This document shows, one piece after another, positions 36,678-46,842 of a stretch of 64,000 nt of DNA (positions are counted from its first letter, which is position 1; every line of letters begins with the position of its first letter). Position numbers and translations under genes: made by a program. The notes under the pieces were generated by a model that saw nothing but the letters and a program-made list of their open reading frames with translations, had not been told where the DNA came from and made no database searches. Where the stretch lies: positions 22,108,887 to 22,172,886 of the forward strand of contig JAVDOI010000011.1 of assembly GCA_032191485.1 (NCBI GenBank), read 5' to 3'. Source of the stretch: Leptoclinus maculatus. Lineage: Eukaryota; Chordata; Actinopteri; Perciformes; Stichaeidae.

Positions 36678-36814
36678 AAATTTGAATATGTTTCTATTTC
36701 TTGCACTGTGTTGATTGTTGTTGATTGTTTAATGTTATGCACCACCCGCCATGACAAATTCCTTGTATGTGCAACATACCTTGGCAATAAACTGTTTCTG
36801 ATTCTGATTCTGAA

Positions 36815-36922
36815 AAGATCTTGGTTTGGGCTGTTAAGTGACATTTTTAAATGCTGTACGTTACGTAACAAAACTACGGTAAAATAAGTCAACGTTGACC
36901 TGGTTTCACACGGGACACGAAA
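36815..36922 (+). repeat. Dispersed fish repeat, core fragment (plus)
   Basis: AAGATCTTGGTTTGGGCTG, ACGTTACGTAACAAAACTAC, ACGGTAAAATAAGTCAACGT, TGACC and TGGTTTCACACGGGACACGA. It faces the inverted copy that begins at about 37037. Confidence 0.65.
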
Positions 36923-37036
36923 AGCAAAACATTCTCATTTCAACTTGTCATATGCTGACGCATTGTCAGACCCCTTGACATCACTTTCTATGCCATGGGT
37001 AGCCCAGTTCACGGTCGCTATCGGTATCAAACAAAT

Positions 37037-37411
37037 ACAGGACTTTCAGCCAGGACACCGCTGTTCATGACTCGTATGAAACCAAGTCAATGTTGACTTA
37101 TTTTACTGTAGTTTTGTTTAATTACTTACATGCATAAGTAACACCAGTTTTGGAACAAACATACTTAACGTACGGAACAATCGTACATATTTTATCCCAA
37201 ACCACAATCTTTTCCGAAGCCTAATCAAGTACTTTTGTTGGCTAAATTTGACTTAAGTAGTTTTGTTGTGTAAGCAAACCTAAAAACACAGTAAGCCAGA
37301 GTTAAAGGTTCATTTAGAAAAGAGACTTTATGCATGTAACAAGCAGAAAATGTATGTTTCTTGTTAAGGCAGAAGTTTACTTTGAAAAGACACTATGCAT
37401 GCAACCTGTGG
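37037..37411 (-). repeat. Dispersed fish repeat (minus), near-complete
   Basis: Contains CAGGACTTTCAGCCAGGACA, CCGCTGTTCATGACTCG, TGAAACCAAGTCAATGTTGA, CTTATTTTACTGTAGTTTTG, CACAATCTTTTCCGAAGCCT, AATCAAGTACTTTTGTTGGC and finally TTTGAAAAGACACTATGCAT. This is the exact reverse of the block order at 61938-62195. Together with 36815-36922 it forms an inverted pair. Confidence 0.65.
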
Positions 37412-37530
37412 AAACTGGCACTTCGTCCCTAACACGTCCAAAACTGTCGCAATGGGGAACCTAGAGCGATACAGTTTGAAGCGTAGGGCTACTGATGGGA
37501 ATGAGAATGTATTGTTTTCACCTGTTCTAG

Positions 37531-37796
37531 TACATTGTGGTTGGTGCTCATGTAAAACTTCACAGCCATTCCATTTAAGCATGCAACTCCCCTTTGCCTC
37601 TGAAAAAGAGATTTGCGAGAAGTGTCTGTTCACAGTTCACAAGAGGGCGTGACCAGTGTTTCACCTGTTCATTGTTAGTACATCAGTATGTACAACTTTT
37701 AACTGGTCTTGTTCATTGTGGTAAGTGTTTGTGTAAAACATCATTTTCAGTATGTATGCCCTCATTGCCTCTGAAAAAGAAATTGGTGGCATTATC
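37531..37796. repeat. Diverged tandem duplication, period 181 bp
   Basis: Two related units start at 37531 (TACATTGTGGTTGGTGCTCA) and 37712 (TTCATTGTGGTAAGTGTTTG). Both end with TGCCTCTGAAAAAGA (37595 and 37776), and the start and end offsets are both 181. The first CACCTGTTC block also recurs near 37660. Confidence 0.7.
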
Positions 37797-38110
37797 AGTA
37801 TGTATTTTACAAGCAGCTCTAGATTATAATTTGACTGCTGGATTTATCACGATATTCAGTCATAAAGAAAACAGCATTTTGTTTGCTGTCAACAACATTG
37901 TAATGTGGAAACTGACATGTTTAATTTCTGTATGTTGCACTTGAGGCCAGACTTACCTCAGTGAGTACTTCGTCTGTAAACGCTCATGTTCACAATCATA
38001 TGTTGTTTCACAAGAAGAATGAACAAGGTTTCAGCATTGTGCCCTTTTTTTATTTATCTATTCATGTATTGATCCATCTGAACATTCCTCAATGCTGCAA
38101 CATACAATTT

Positions 38111-38466
38111 CCTTGATTTATAAAGGCGAAGTTTGATCTCACCGAAGCAAGAACTGTATGTTTATTCAAGAAGAATATCTGTGTTGGTTATTGATTAAAA
38201 AAAAATACATGGCATTGAAGCAAGAATTTTATTGTAAGCCTCACAGGAATATCATAATTAGGTGAACAAGACAATCCGAGTTGGCAGAAACCTAAATACA
38301 ATTACAGCAACATCAAAATGTCCCTTGATTTATAAAGGCAAACTTTTTACTCTGACAAGAATTGTATGCTCATTCAACAAGAATATCTGTTTGTTGAAAG
38401 TGGAAAAGCATTGAAGAGAGGAATTTCATTGTTAGTCTGAAGGGAATATCATAATTAGGTGAACAT
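38111..38466. repeat. Diverged tandem duplication, period 212 bp
   Basis: The unit starting CCTTGATTTATAAAGGC occurs at 38111 and 38323. Both units go on with AAGAATATCTGT, an AGCATTGAAG or GGCATTGAAG block, and end with GGAATATCATAATTAGGTGA. The unit belongs to no family I know. Confidence 0.85.
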
Positions 38467-40499
38467 GAAAAAGAACGACAAAAGAAGTCAAAAGTCGAGA
38501 AAGCTCAAAAATCTATTGATACTTTGTTTTTTTCTATCTTTTCGTTTTTGCAGTGACCGCTTCAAAATGTATCTTTTACATAACATTCTATGTGACAAAC
38601 AAGTGAAAAAGAGTGTTTGTCAGATATAACACACAGTGTGTAAGTGTGTGAAGATTCTCATAAAGTTTGTCCCCCTCACTTTCATTTAAAGGGGCTAAAC
38701 TTCAAACAAAGCTCAGTTCAAGCACCCATTGTGCTTCAGTGTCATGTCCCGATGTCGACCTATGAACAGGGGCGAGTAGAACCTCTATTTAAGATTATGT
38801 TCTAACGTGAATAATATTTTTACACTGTCACATAAAGTCACACATGACAGGCTGTTGTCAATTTTGTATCTTTCCCCAACATACCTGAATTTCCTCTCGA
38901 CCCTCCCAAAATGTTAAAAGCCAGTTCAAATTTCAAAGAAGCCACATCATCAGTCAGAGAAAAACTTTCTTTCCTTCATCCTTGAAAAAACTAGTTGTAT
39001 ATATATTTTTTTGCCTCTGTTGACTAATATTTCTGTCTGGTGTCCCCGTTTTGCCCCCGTCTTGAGTCCGTGCCAGGAGAAACCTTATTTTTCATACGAT
39101 TCTCATTTCAGCCCTGTCCCAGTGATGAACCCGGCGCTGACGGAAGCTGTGGGGACAGGCTGTGACAGAGCAGAGATGGAAGAAAGACTAAGGCATCCTA
39201 GTGCTAAATGAACAAGGCAGGGTTGAAAATGAAACACACTGACTGTCCCCTCTCTGTCACTAGTTCTGTTTCTGTCCAGCTGTCAGGGGAACTCTCGGCG
39301 AGCTCCTGAAATGCCACCGAAAATAAAACAAGTTACGTAAATGTGTTTCACCACAGTTGAAGTGAATAGATAGGCCTCCATACGGAAAAAAAAGGATTGG
39401 ATTAGTATTATGTCATTTGTTTTTAAATGTCAGCTAGGGTTGGCCAAAATGTCAAAGTACCAAATACCAAAGGCCATAAGAATGAAATGCCCTTTGTAAC
39501 ACTTTAATACACCAACTAAGGGTCATAAAGTGGAGTTTTTTGCAGTTGGAAGGGGAGCAGGTTTGACATGGGCGTTGTAAGTGGACCAATTTTTTGCATC
39601 CATTACTGTTTATGGACTAATTTATAGACAAAACACTTATCCACCTCAGGCAGATGTGAGTCTTTTATTATTGATAGAAAATGTACAATTATTACTGTTT
39701 CATTATCCATTTCCATGAGGAATTTACAGGTATTATTTTCAACAAAAACCAACATTGGTTGTGTTGTTTCAGTATAAAAGTCCCTGCAACATAAAAAAGG
39801 TTAAGCATGTAAAAAGTAGTTTCACAAAATAATTCAGACTCAAGGTTCACTTACCTGCTTTATCTGGGTATTTCAACTGGATCACATGGTCTTCATCAGA
39901 GGACGGAGGCCACATTCGGAATTGCAGGTCACGTGACACGCACTTACTCAAAAAGACTTTTCCCACCATGCACAATCATGGCAAAAGAAATGGCTGTAAA
40001 ACAATGAATACATTTGTGTGAGCATCACAGACACCCTGAAATGACTCTTGGTGTCAACAGATTTGATATATAGGTCCAACAAATTCAAAAAGTTCCTAAG
40101 AGCCATACCATTAAATTATTCTCATGCCATTCATACGAGCAGGGAGCAAAACCAGAAGCCAGAAATGCTTTCTTTGCGAAAGCTCTTAGTGAGTTATATC
40201 CGATATGACTTACATTGGAAATTCCAATATAAGTTATAATAGATATAATACTTAATATTGGAATTAATTGGTCACTGTCTTGGCACAAAGGACAGTTTTC
40301 TTCAGCCAACACAGATGAGAAGTCCTAAAGTTATATCGATGATATAACAGCCACTGAGCTTGCATGTCAACAGATCCATCTCCATGACAATCGGGGGGAA
40401 AAGCTAACCAGTGACCTTGTTTGCAAGACAAAGTTGTTTGTTTCTTAATTCCTTGTAAAACTGCCCATATTTGCAGTTGACCAACAATCTCAACTCAAG
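38467..40499. other. Non-coding, nothing firm recognised
   Basis: AT-rich, with a GGTTGGCCAAAATGTCAAAG segment near 39440 that may be a repeat edge. An inverted pair of ATTCCAATATAAG and CTTAATATTGGAATT lies near 40220-40265. No exon recognised. Confidence 0.45.
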
Positions 40500-40930
40500 G
40501 GCCATTTAGTTGCTCATATTTCACAATCTTCATCACTGGATGGAGCTTGTTGGCTTACAAGTTGTAGACACTGTCTTTCCTGTGGGTTCACACTAAAAGG
40601 GAAGCAAACTTTTCGCGCGGTGCGATTACGTACAGTGTCAATGCAAAGACGGCGATGATGCGGTGCAAATTTGCGAACTATCTCAACTCGAGCGAGGAGT
40701 TTTGGTGACGCTGTATCAGGGAAGCCTATCAGCGTGGCGCTCACATTGTAGCTGTCTTTGGATCACCCAGCGCTCAGTACCTCTAACTGTCCATGGTGTA
40801 AACATCAATAATGCTGCCGTATTTATGCGTAGATTACATTATTTTGTGTTGATGGAGCAGCTACAACGTTCGTGTTTATTTTGGGTTCATACAGCTGTAG
40901 TAAACCAGGTTAATTTCGCCGACGTGTGAT
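40500..40930 (+). repeat. Dispersed fish repeat, CpG-rich
   Basis: TGTGGGTTCACACTAAAAGG, CTTTTCGCGCGGTGCGATTA, GTCAATGCAAAGACGGCG, GAACTATCTCAACTCGAGCG, TATCAGCGTGGCGCTCACAT and CAGCGCTCAGTACCTC follow a repeat I recognise from fish genomes, rich in CGC motifs. Boundaries are approximate and no terminal repeat was found. Confidence 0.45.
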
Positions 40931-41809
40931 TGGCAAGTATACAGTCTGTGCACCTCTGGATGATGGTATGAACCCAATAGTCCATGTTTCATAATTAGCC
41001 CTCATTTTGTTAATGTTAGGACTTGGTTGGTTTTTGAAGAGAGATACCAAAAGCAACAATAATCGAAACACTTGCATTTGAATCAGCTCAGGTTACGTGT
41101 TACTCATACACAACCAGCTGTATTGATCAGTTCACAATCAATATGTATTCAAACTACAGCATCTTTTAAAAACAGAGGTGGACAATGCTGACTTGAGCGC
41201 GTTTCATTTGATAAAAAAAAGGCCTTTTTTTACTGTGAGCCTTAGCGATTCAATGTGTTGGCCTGTATTCACTTTATTTACATAAAATGCCTCTGATGAA
41301 AATCCTGTTACTCCCTTCTTTCATCTTTCTGTTTCCTCATTCTGCAGCAAACAATTAGAGGAAGCGCAGACACAGACTTGACGGCAGCGACTTCAAAAAG
41401 GGGTCTGTTGCTGTGTCACACAACAACAAAGACAGAGACGACTTCCACAGTCACCAGCAGCCACATGCTGTACTCTGTGACAACTCTTCACAGCCGTTTC
41501 TAGCACTCCTCCATGCCATTGTACCTTATTATGAAAACAATATTTGCAGCAGTTTGACATTGAATTTGACCTACTGCATATCACCATTAGTCAAATGTTG
41601 CATGGCTACTCTCTTCTCTTTGATGTCCCTGATGTTCGTGGGTAAACTCTACTGTCACGCTGCGTATGTGTATATGGACAGACAGTATATGTTAAATGTG
41701 GACTTTTTTTGCATTTGTTCAGAGCAAGTGACATAGTGTATCAAACGGCCGTTATTGAAAGTTATGCGGTATGATAACTAGTGTAACAAGCCACAAAGTC
41801 CGCTAAGGG
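40931..41809. other. Non-coding, nothing recognised
   Basis: No repeat family or exon recognised. The open frame at 41413-41736 has no domain. Confidence 0.5.
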
Positions 41810-42010
41810 TGGGTGGGTCAAACTTTCACCCAGGAGGCCATTGTTCGAGTCGCATGTGAAACCAAAAGTAAACGTTGACTTGAATCCCCCTGATTTCCAC
41901 CAGATAGCCACAACACAAACCATGATCTTTCTAACCTTTACCAAGTAGTTGTGTTGGCTGAACCTAAGCATCATAACGTTAACCACGTGGCATTGTGCGT
42001 TTCTGTAAGA
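41810..42010 (-). repeat. Dispersed fish repeat (minus)
   Basis: GGTGGGTGGGTCAAACTTTC, ACCCAGGAGGCCATTGTTCG, AGTCGCATGTGAAACC, AAGTAAACGTTGACTTG, ACCATGATCTTTCTAACC, TTTACCAAGTAGTTGTGTTG, GCTGAACCTAAGC. This is a clear copy of the family in reverse order. Confidence 0.7.
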
Positions 42011-42280
42011 GCGATACGAGGCTGATGTGAAACGTATTGGTTTAGAACCGTCCACATACAACGTATACCGTGGTTTGCAGAAACGTACAATGCCATCATT
42101 TCTTCTGCCGACTGGGTTTGGACAGAATAAATATTAAGAGCACTAGCTGTCCTTTAGTAAGGCCGATTTTAGCCAGGACCTCACTTAAACCCTTTGTACT
42201 TGTCCCTACCTCTGTCTCTGGCCATTCATTTGGAATATGCAGCATCATTGGAAACAAAATAATGGGGAGAGTGCTTTTAA

Positions 42281-42281
<1 letters not shown>

Positions 42282-42314
<33 letters not shown>

Positions 42315-42887
42315 GAGGGCCTGGCGGCATTGATTTGCTCTGTTGCTCTGGTCCTGTTTGCAATTCAGCACCTTGATTTGTGCTTGTGGGGACACCAAGT
42401 TGGAGGAGATGTTAATTTGATTCAGCCACCGGCTGTTGTTGCAACGGGGGAAAACGCCACCAGGAGCAAGGCGGCATCTGTCTTTATCTTAACGGCAAAT
42501 TAGATATCCCGCTGATATTATGGCTGCTGTTGAAATTCGCCGTCTCTTTTGCCTCCGTCTTTCTATCTCTCACTAAGACATAAAACCGTCTTTATTTCTC
42601 TTGAGTCCTCTTGTCCTCCAGCATTTTATTTCTTTCGTTTCCTGTTTGTCTGTTCCTTGTGACTGGGAGAGGGGGGACACTTTTCAAAGCTGTAGGCTTG
42701 GTGTGACACACACACACACACACACACACACCTGCTCAGAATGCTACAGAACGAACTTGTCATCGTCCTGATTCACCTCCTTAAATCAATTAAAATAAAA
42801 AGTGACAGGTACCACAGCCTAATGCACCGTAGCCTTTTGTAAAACAGTTGTCCCTCATTACTTAACCTGTGACTCACTCTCTCTTTA

Positions 42888-42921
<34 letters not shown>

Positions 42922-42923
42922 AC
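42282..42923. repeat. Cluster of three (AC)n microsatellites
   Basis: Arrays at 42282-42312, 42706-42731 and 42897-42923, all on the same strand, lie within 642 bases. The interval 42320-42560 between the first two is non-repetitive and could be a conserved element. The long histidine/threonine and cysteine/valine frames across the arrays are artefacts. Confidence 0.9.
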
Positions 42924-45207
42924 GGCAGAGAGGACTAATGAAATGCACATTGTGGCTTCATTCTGTCATTTCAGAGGAGCAGTGGTGCCTGGTGCCTCGG
43001 CAGACTGGGACAGATGCCTTGTTGTGATAACTCTGTTTTTGGTTCAGGTTCAGGTCATTCCCTCTGCCTTTAACTCACATCACCCATCCCTCTATTTTGT
43101 GAAGAGTATCTGCAGTTTTCAGAACTGCAAAATGTATAACTTTCTAAAAACGTTTTTTTTCTAATGTTGCTGGCAATTTAAGAATAATTGAAATAAAACT
43201 TCTATACAAAACTGTTAGATTGCCAATACAGTATAAGCAAAATGGAAGTAATGACATGGAAATGAATTGTTTAGTCCCATGATATCTAACAGTGTGTCAA
43301 CAGAACCAGACTGAATGAAAACAAAACATATTGGAAAGTTATTACTGTATGCTGAGCATTTACCTTGTGTTATAGCTTTCCTACCACGGGGTCTTATTTT
43401 TGGCGACCCCTGCTGTTGCCTGTTCAGCAGTGTGTCTTATAATTCACCTCACTGTGTGGCTGACAGCTTGGCCACCAGTGCGCCCTGGTAACACCTGGGC
43501 CTGGTGTTTCTGGCCAATACAACCAGGGCTCCATTACTCTCTCTTTCCCTGCAGGCACTCTTCTGGTTATGTGCTGGCATTAGTACAATTCTCACCGCCT
43601 ATACTACTGACACTAGGCCACTGATGTACAATTCCCAATGTCTTTTGATGTTTCTTCAATGATTTACCTAAATTATCATATTGTCTCCTACTTTGTCATG
43701 GTCTAGAGCTGGGTTGTGACAACTAAAACTGGTCACACTAGCTGACTTAGAAAAGGTTTCATGAACCTCGGATCATTGTCTTTTCTCATCAGATGACAAA
43801 TCAGCACCCTCTGTTATAAGTTAAAGCTGCTGTAATACATTTTTTATATCAACTATGAATCAAATGACTACATGTTATACGTATGTTGTCCTGGAACACT
43901 GTCACAACTCTGTAGTTTCCCTCATCTCTATACGGAGCATTTTTGCTTTGGTTTTACAACATACAGCTGTACTGTTTGGGTTCACTCTCACTGCTCTCAT
44001 CCGCTTCGTTTCCAGATGCAAGCAGCTGCTAATAAATCAACTGCACACAACCTAACATCCCCTCTTCAGCGATGCATCAAAGTTGGTGATTTAGCAGCTC
44101 AAGAGTCAGATATTCCCCTGAGGAGTGGTAGAGACCAAAACAGAGCAAAGAGGGAGTCAATATTGAACCTAGATTCGCTAGGTCGTCAGAAAAACTCCAT
44201 ATGAATGCAAATGTTGAGTCCATATCTGCTGGATGTGTCAATAAGCAACACCTGAAAAGGTGATGGATAGAAGGGACAGTGTTGTATTTGCATTTTGTTT
44301 CTGCAGACCGCAAGAGGCCAAACAAATCAATAATGGAGGCTTCATATTTACTGCTCTGCAGGTCTGAGACAATAACTACATTTTAATTGATAATTAATAA
44401 AAAGTTTGATCTGAGAAAAACTCAAACACAGTCCATCAGGATGGAGAGAACCCTGTGTTTAAACGTGATGAAAGCAGACAAAATGACTGATATAATGAAT
44501 TGGTACCACCTGTTTCTCTTTGACATAAATCATGTACACATTAAACACATTTATGCATCAACATTTTAAATGTTTTGTGTGATTAACATACTGAAATAAG
44601 TCAATCTGAGCCTGTACTGGGCTGGATTAAGGGTTGATTCTTACCAAAATCCCTCAACTTTTCAAAAGTTTGAGGTTCTGCCTTTTTGTTGTTGTTTTGT
44701 ATTCATCATGTATCACCATTCAAAGGCACCAGCTCAGGTATGTCACTTCCATCTGTAGCAGCACATCCAATTTGGGTACAGTGATGAAATCTAACACACC
44801 CTGCATCAGTCTTTACCGAAATAACTACCAGGACATCTGTGCTTTTGTGCACACCAAGCTGCTGGCTGTAATTAATCAAAACTTATTCCACACAACTTCC
44901 AGTTTATAGAGGTCATATCGTCACAATTCTATTCTAAAGGACACAGAGATCCCAGTGGTCCATCCTGCTCCAGGCTTTCTGTTCGCCCTATGTCGCTGAA
45001 CTTCCCTGAGGATGGTACATTTCCAACAAGTTTCCCAAAAGTCCAGCCTGAGGTATTCTTTTTGTAATTGCCGGAGAAATATCTAGGTCTTTGGCTGTAG
45101 CAAACAACACGATGGGCTCGTGGATTATCGTGGTTGTAATTGTTTTTGATGAAATTGAATAGCTGTGTCACAAGAAACCTTTTTTTCTTTTGTTGAAAAT
45201 CCAGATA
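42924..45207. other. Non-coding, nothing firm recognised
   Basis: Apparently single-copy sequence. Open frames such as 43872-44204 show no domain and no splice context I trust. It ends at the TA where the Tc1 element inserted. Confidence 0.45.
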
Positions 45208-45424
45208 CAGTGGGTACGGAAAGTATTCAGACCCCTTTACATTTTTCACTCTTTGTTTCATTGCAGCCATTTGCTAAAATCAAAAAAGTTCATTTTATTT
45301 CTCATTAATGTACACGCAGCACCCCATCTTGACAGAAAAAAACAGAAATGTAGAAATTTCTGCAAATTTATTAAAAAAGAAAAACTGAAATATCACATGG
45401 TCATAAGTATTCAGACCCTTTGCT
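45208..45424 (+). repeat. Left terminal inverted repeat of Tc1 element
   Basis: 217 bases matching the reverse complement of 46624-46840 with about two substitutions (AATGTACACG versus AATTTACACG, and TTATTAAAA versus TTAATAAAA). The outer binding-type repeat is at 45221 and the inner one at 45405. Confidence 0.96.
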
Positions 45425-45556
45425 GTGACACTCATATTTAACTCACATGCTGTCCATTTCTTCTGATCCTCCTTGAGATGGTTCTACTCCTTCATTGGAG
45501 TCCAGTTGTGTTTAATTAAACTGATTGGACTTGATTAGGAAAGGCACACACCTGTC

Positions 45557-45564
45557 TATATAAG
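45557..45564 (+). promoter_or_regulatory. TATA box of the Tc1 transposase
   Basis: TATATAAG lies 20 bases upstream of the first ATG (45584). The sequence CCTGTCTATATAAGACC is the usual promoter position in this family. The short distance means transcription may begin close to or past the first ATG, which favours a downstream ATG (45596 or 45605). Confidence 0.5.
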
Positions 45565-45583
45565 ACCTTACAGCTCACAGTGC

Positions 45584-46624
45584 ATGTCAGAGCAAATGAG
45601 AATCATGAGGTCGAAGGAACTGCCCAAGGAGCTCAGAGACAGAATTGTGGCAAGGCACAGATCTGGCCAAGGTTACAAAAGAATTTCTGCAGCACTCAAG
45701 GTTCCTAAGAGCACAGTGGCCTCCATAATCCTTAAATGGAAGAAGTTTGGGACGACCAGAACTCTTCCTAGACCTGGCCGTCGAGCCAAACTGAGCAATC
45801 GTGGGAGAAGAGCCTTGGTGAGAGAGGTAAAGAAGAACCCAAAGATCACTGTGGCTGAGCTCCAGAGATGCAGTAGGGAGATGGGAGAAAGTTCCACAAA
45901 GTCAACTATCACTGCAGCCCTCCACCAGTCGGGGCTTCATGGCAGAGTGGCCCGACGGAAGCCTCTCCTAACTGCAAGACATATGAAAGCCCGCATAGAG
46001 TTTGCCAAAAAACACATGAAGGACTCCCAGACTATGAGAAATAAGATTCTCTGGTCTGATGAGACCAAGATTGAACTTTTTGGCGTTAATTCTAAGCGGT
46101 ATGTGTGGAGAAAACCAGGCACTGCTCATCACCTGCCCAATACAATCCCAACAGTGAAACATGGTGGTGGCAGCATCATGCTATGGGGGTGTTTTTCAGC
46201 TGCAGGGACAGGACGACTGGTTGCAATTGAAGGAAAGATGAATGCGGCCAAGTACAGAGATATCCTGGAAGAAAACCTCTTCCAGAGTGCTCTGGACCTC
46301 AGACTGGGCCGAAGGTTCACCTTCCAACAAGACAATGACCCTAAGCACACAGCTAAAATAACAAAGGAGTGGCTTCGGAACAACTCTGTGACCATTCTTG
46401 ACTGGCCCAGCCAGAGCCCTGACCTAAACCCAATTGAGCATCTCTGGAGAGACCTGAAAATGGTTGTCCACCAACGTTCACCATCCAACCTGACGGAACT
46501 GGAGAGGATCTGCAAGGAAGAATGGCAGAGGATCCCCAAATCCAGGTGTGAAAAACTTGTTGCATCATTCCCAAGAAGACTCATGGCTGTACTAGCTCAA
46601 AAGGGTGCTTCTACTCAATACTGA
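45584..46624 (+). CDS. Tc1/mariner transposase, intact
   Basis: Cut-and-paste DDE transposase that binds the element's inverted repeats, excises the element and inserts it at TA. 346 codons, uninterrupted, normal for the family (about 340). Residues 10-60 form the first helix-turn-helix (PAI-like; KELRDRIVARHRSGQGYKRI, PKSTVASIILKWKKFG). An AT-hook-like RPGRRAKLS lies at 63-71, followed by the second helix-turn-helix to about 125 with a basic, nuclear-localisation-type segment. Catalytic residues are D159 (LWSDETKIELFG), D250 (QQDNDPKHT) and E285 (SPDLNPIEHLW); the spacing 91 then 35 equals that of Sleeping Beauty. A glycine-rich box lies at 192-210 (KHGGGSIMLWGCFSAAGTG). No residue I know to be essential is missing. 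ATGs at codons 1, 5 and 8 are all possible starts; codon 8 (MRSKELPK) is the usual one. The stop lies exactly at the edge of the right inverted repeat. Confidence 0.96.
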   Translation: MSEQMRIMRSKELPKELRDRIVARHRSGQGYKRISAALKVPKSTVASIILKWKKFGTTRTLPRPGRRAKLSNRGRRALVREVKKNPKITVAELQRCSREMGESSTKSTITAALHQSGLHGRVARRKPLLTARHMKARIEFAKKHMKDSQTMRNKILWSDETKIELFGVNSKRYVWRKPGTAHHLPNTIPTVKHGGGSIMLWGCFSAAGTGRLVAIEGKMNAAKYRDILEENLFQSALDLRLGRRFTFQQDNDPKHTAKITKEWLRNNSVTILDWPSQSPDLNPIEHLWRDLKMVVHQRSPSNLTELERICKEEWQRIPKSRCEKLVASFPRRLMAVLAQKGASTQY

Positions 46625-46840
46625 GCAAAGGGTCTGAATACTTATGACCATGTGATATTTCAGTTTTTCTTTTTTATTAAATTTGCAGAAATTTCTACAT
46701 TTCTGTTTTTTTCTGTCAAGATGGGGTGCTGCGTGTAAATTAATGAGAAATAAAATGAACTTTTTTGATTTTAGCAAATGGCTGCAATGAAACAAAGAGT
46801 GAAAAATGTAAAGGGGTCTGAATACTTTCCGTACCCACTG
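46624..46840 (-). repeat. Right terminal inverted repeat of Tc1 element
   Basis: Complement of the left repeat. It begins at the last base of the transposase stop codon and ends GTACCCACTG followed by TA. Confidence 0.96.
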
Positions 46841-46842
46841 TA

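Larger units (their letters stand above)
33955..36813 (+). mobile_element. L2-type LINE, 5'-truncated, with two nested insertions
   Basis: Starts inside the reverse transcriptase domain at about 33956 and runs to a 3' tail of TTCTGATTCTGATTCTGA ending near 36813, preceded by GGCAATAAACTG. ORF1 and the endonuclease are missing, as expected from aborted target-primed reverse transcription. The 3' UTR is interrupted by a minus-strand solo LTR (35358-36249) and a V-SINE-like element (36324-36677). Removing both joins ATACTTG to TTTATAGTACTG and TTTTAATATG to TTTCTATTTC, a continuous UTR. Clade L2 is inferred from the FADDTTLIGLISGG and SRTIST-SPQGCVLS style of motifs and from the tail. Confidence 0.88.
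45208..46840 (+). mobile_element. Full-length Tc1/mariner transposon (1633 bp)
   Basis: The termini CAGTGGGTACGGAAAGTATT and its complement are flanked by TA on both sides (45206-45207 and 46841-46842), the target duplication of Tc1/mariner. Inverted repeats of 217 bases bound a single transposase gene. The two repeats differ at about two positions. Each carries an outer direct repeat (AAGTATTCAGACCCC, 45221 onward) and an inner one (AAGTATTCAGACCCTTT, 45405-45421), the IR/DR layout known from Sleeping Beauty, where both are transposase-binding sites. The sequence closely resembles the fish family called TC1DR3, as I remember it. It looks complete and recent, and could be active or nearly so. 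Confidence 0.97.

Noticed and set aside
42282..42923. CRISPR-like array from three similar repeats
   Set aside because: The repeats are plain AC microsatellites of unequal length with irregular spacing in a vertebrate genome.
46129..46584. 151-codon minus-strand frame within the Tc1 element
   Set aside because: Shadow of the transposase gene; no independent motif.
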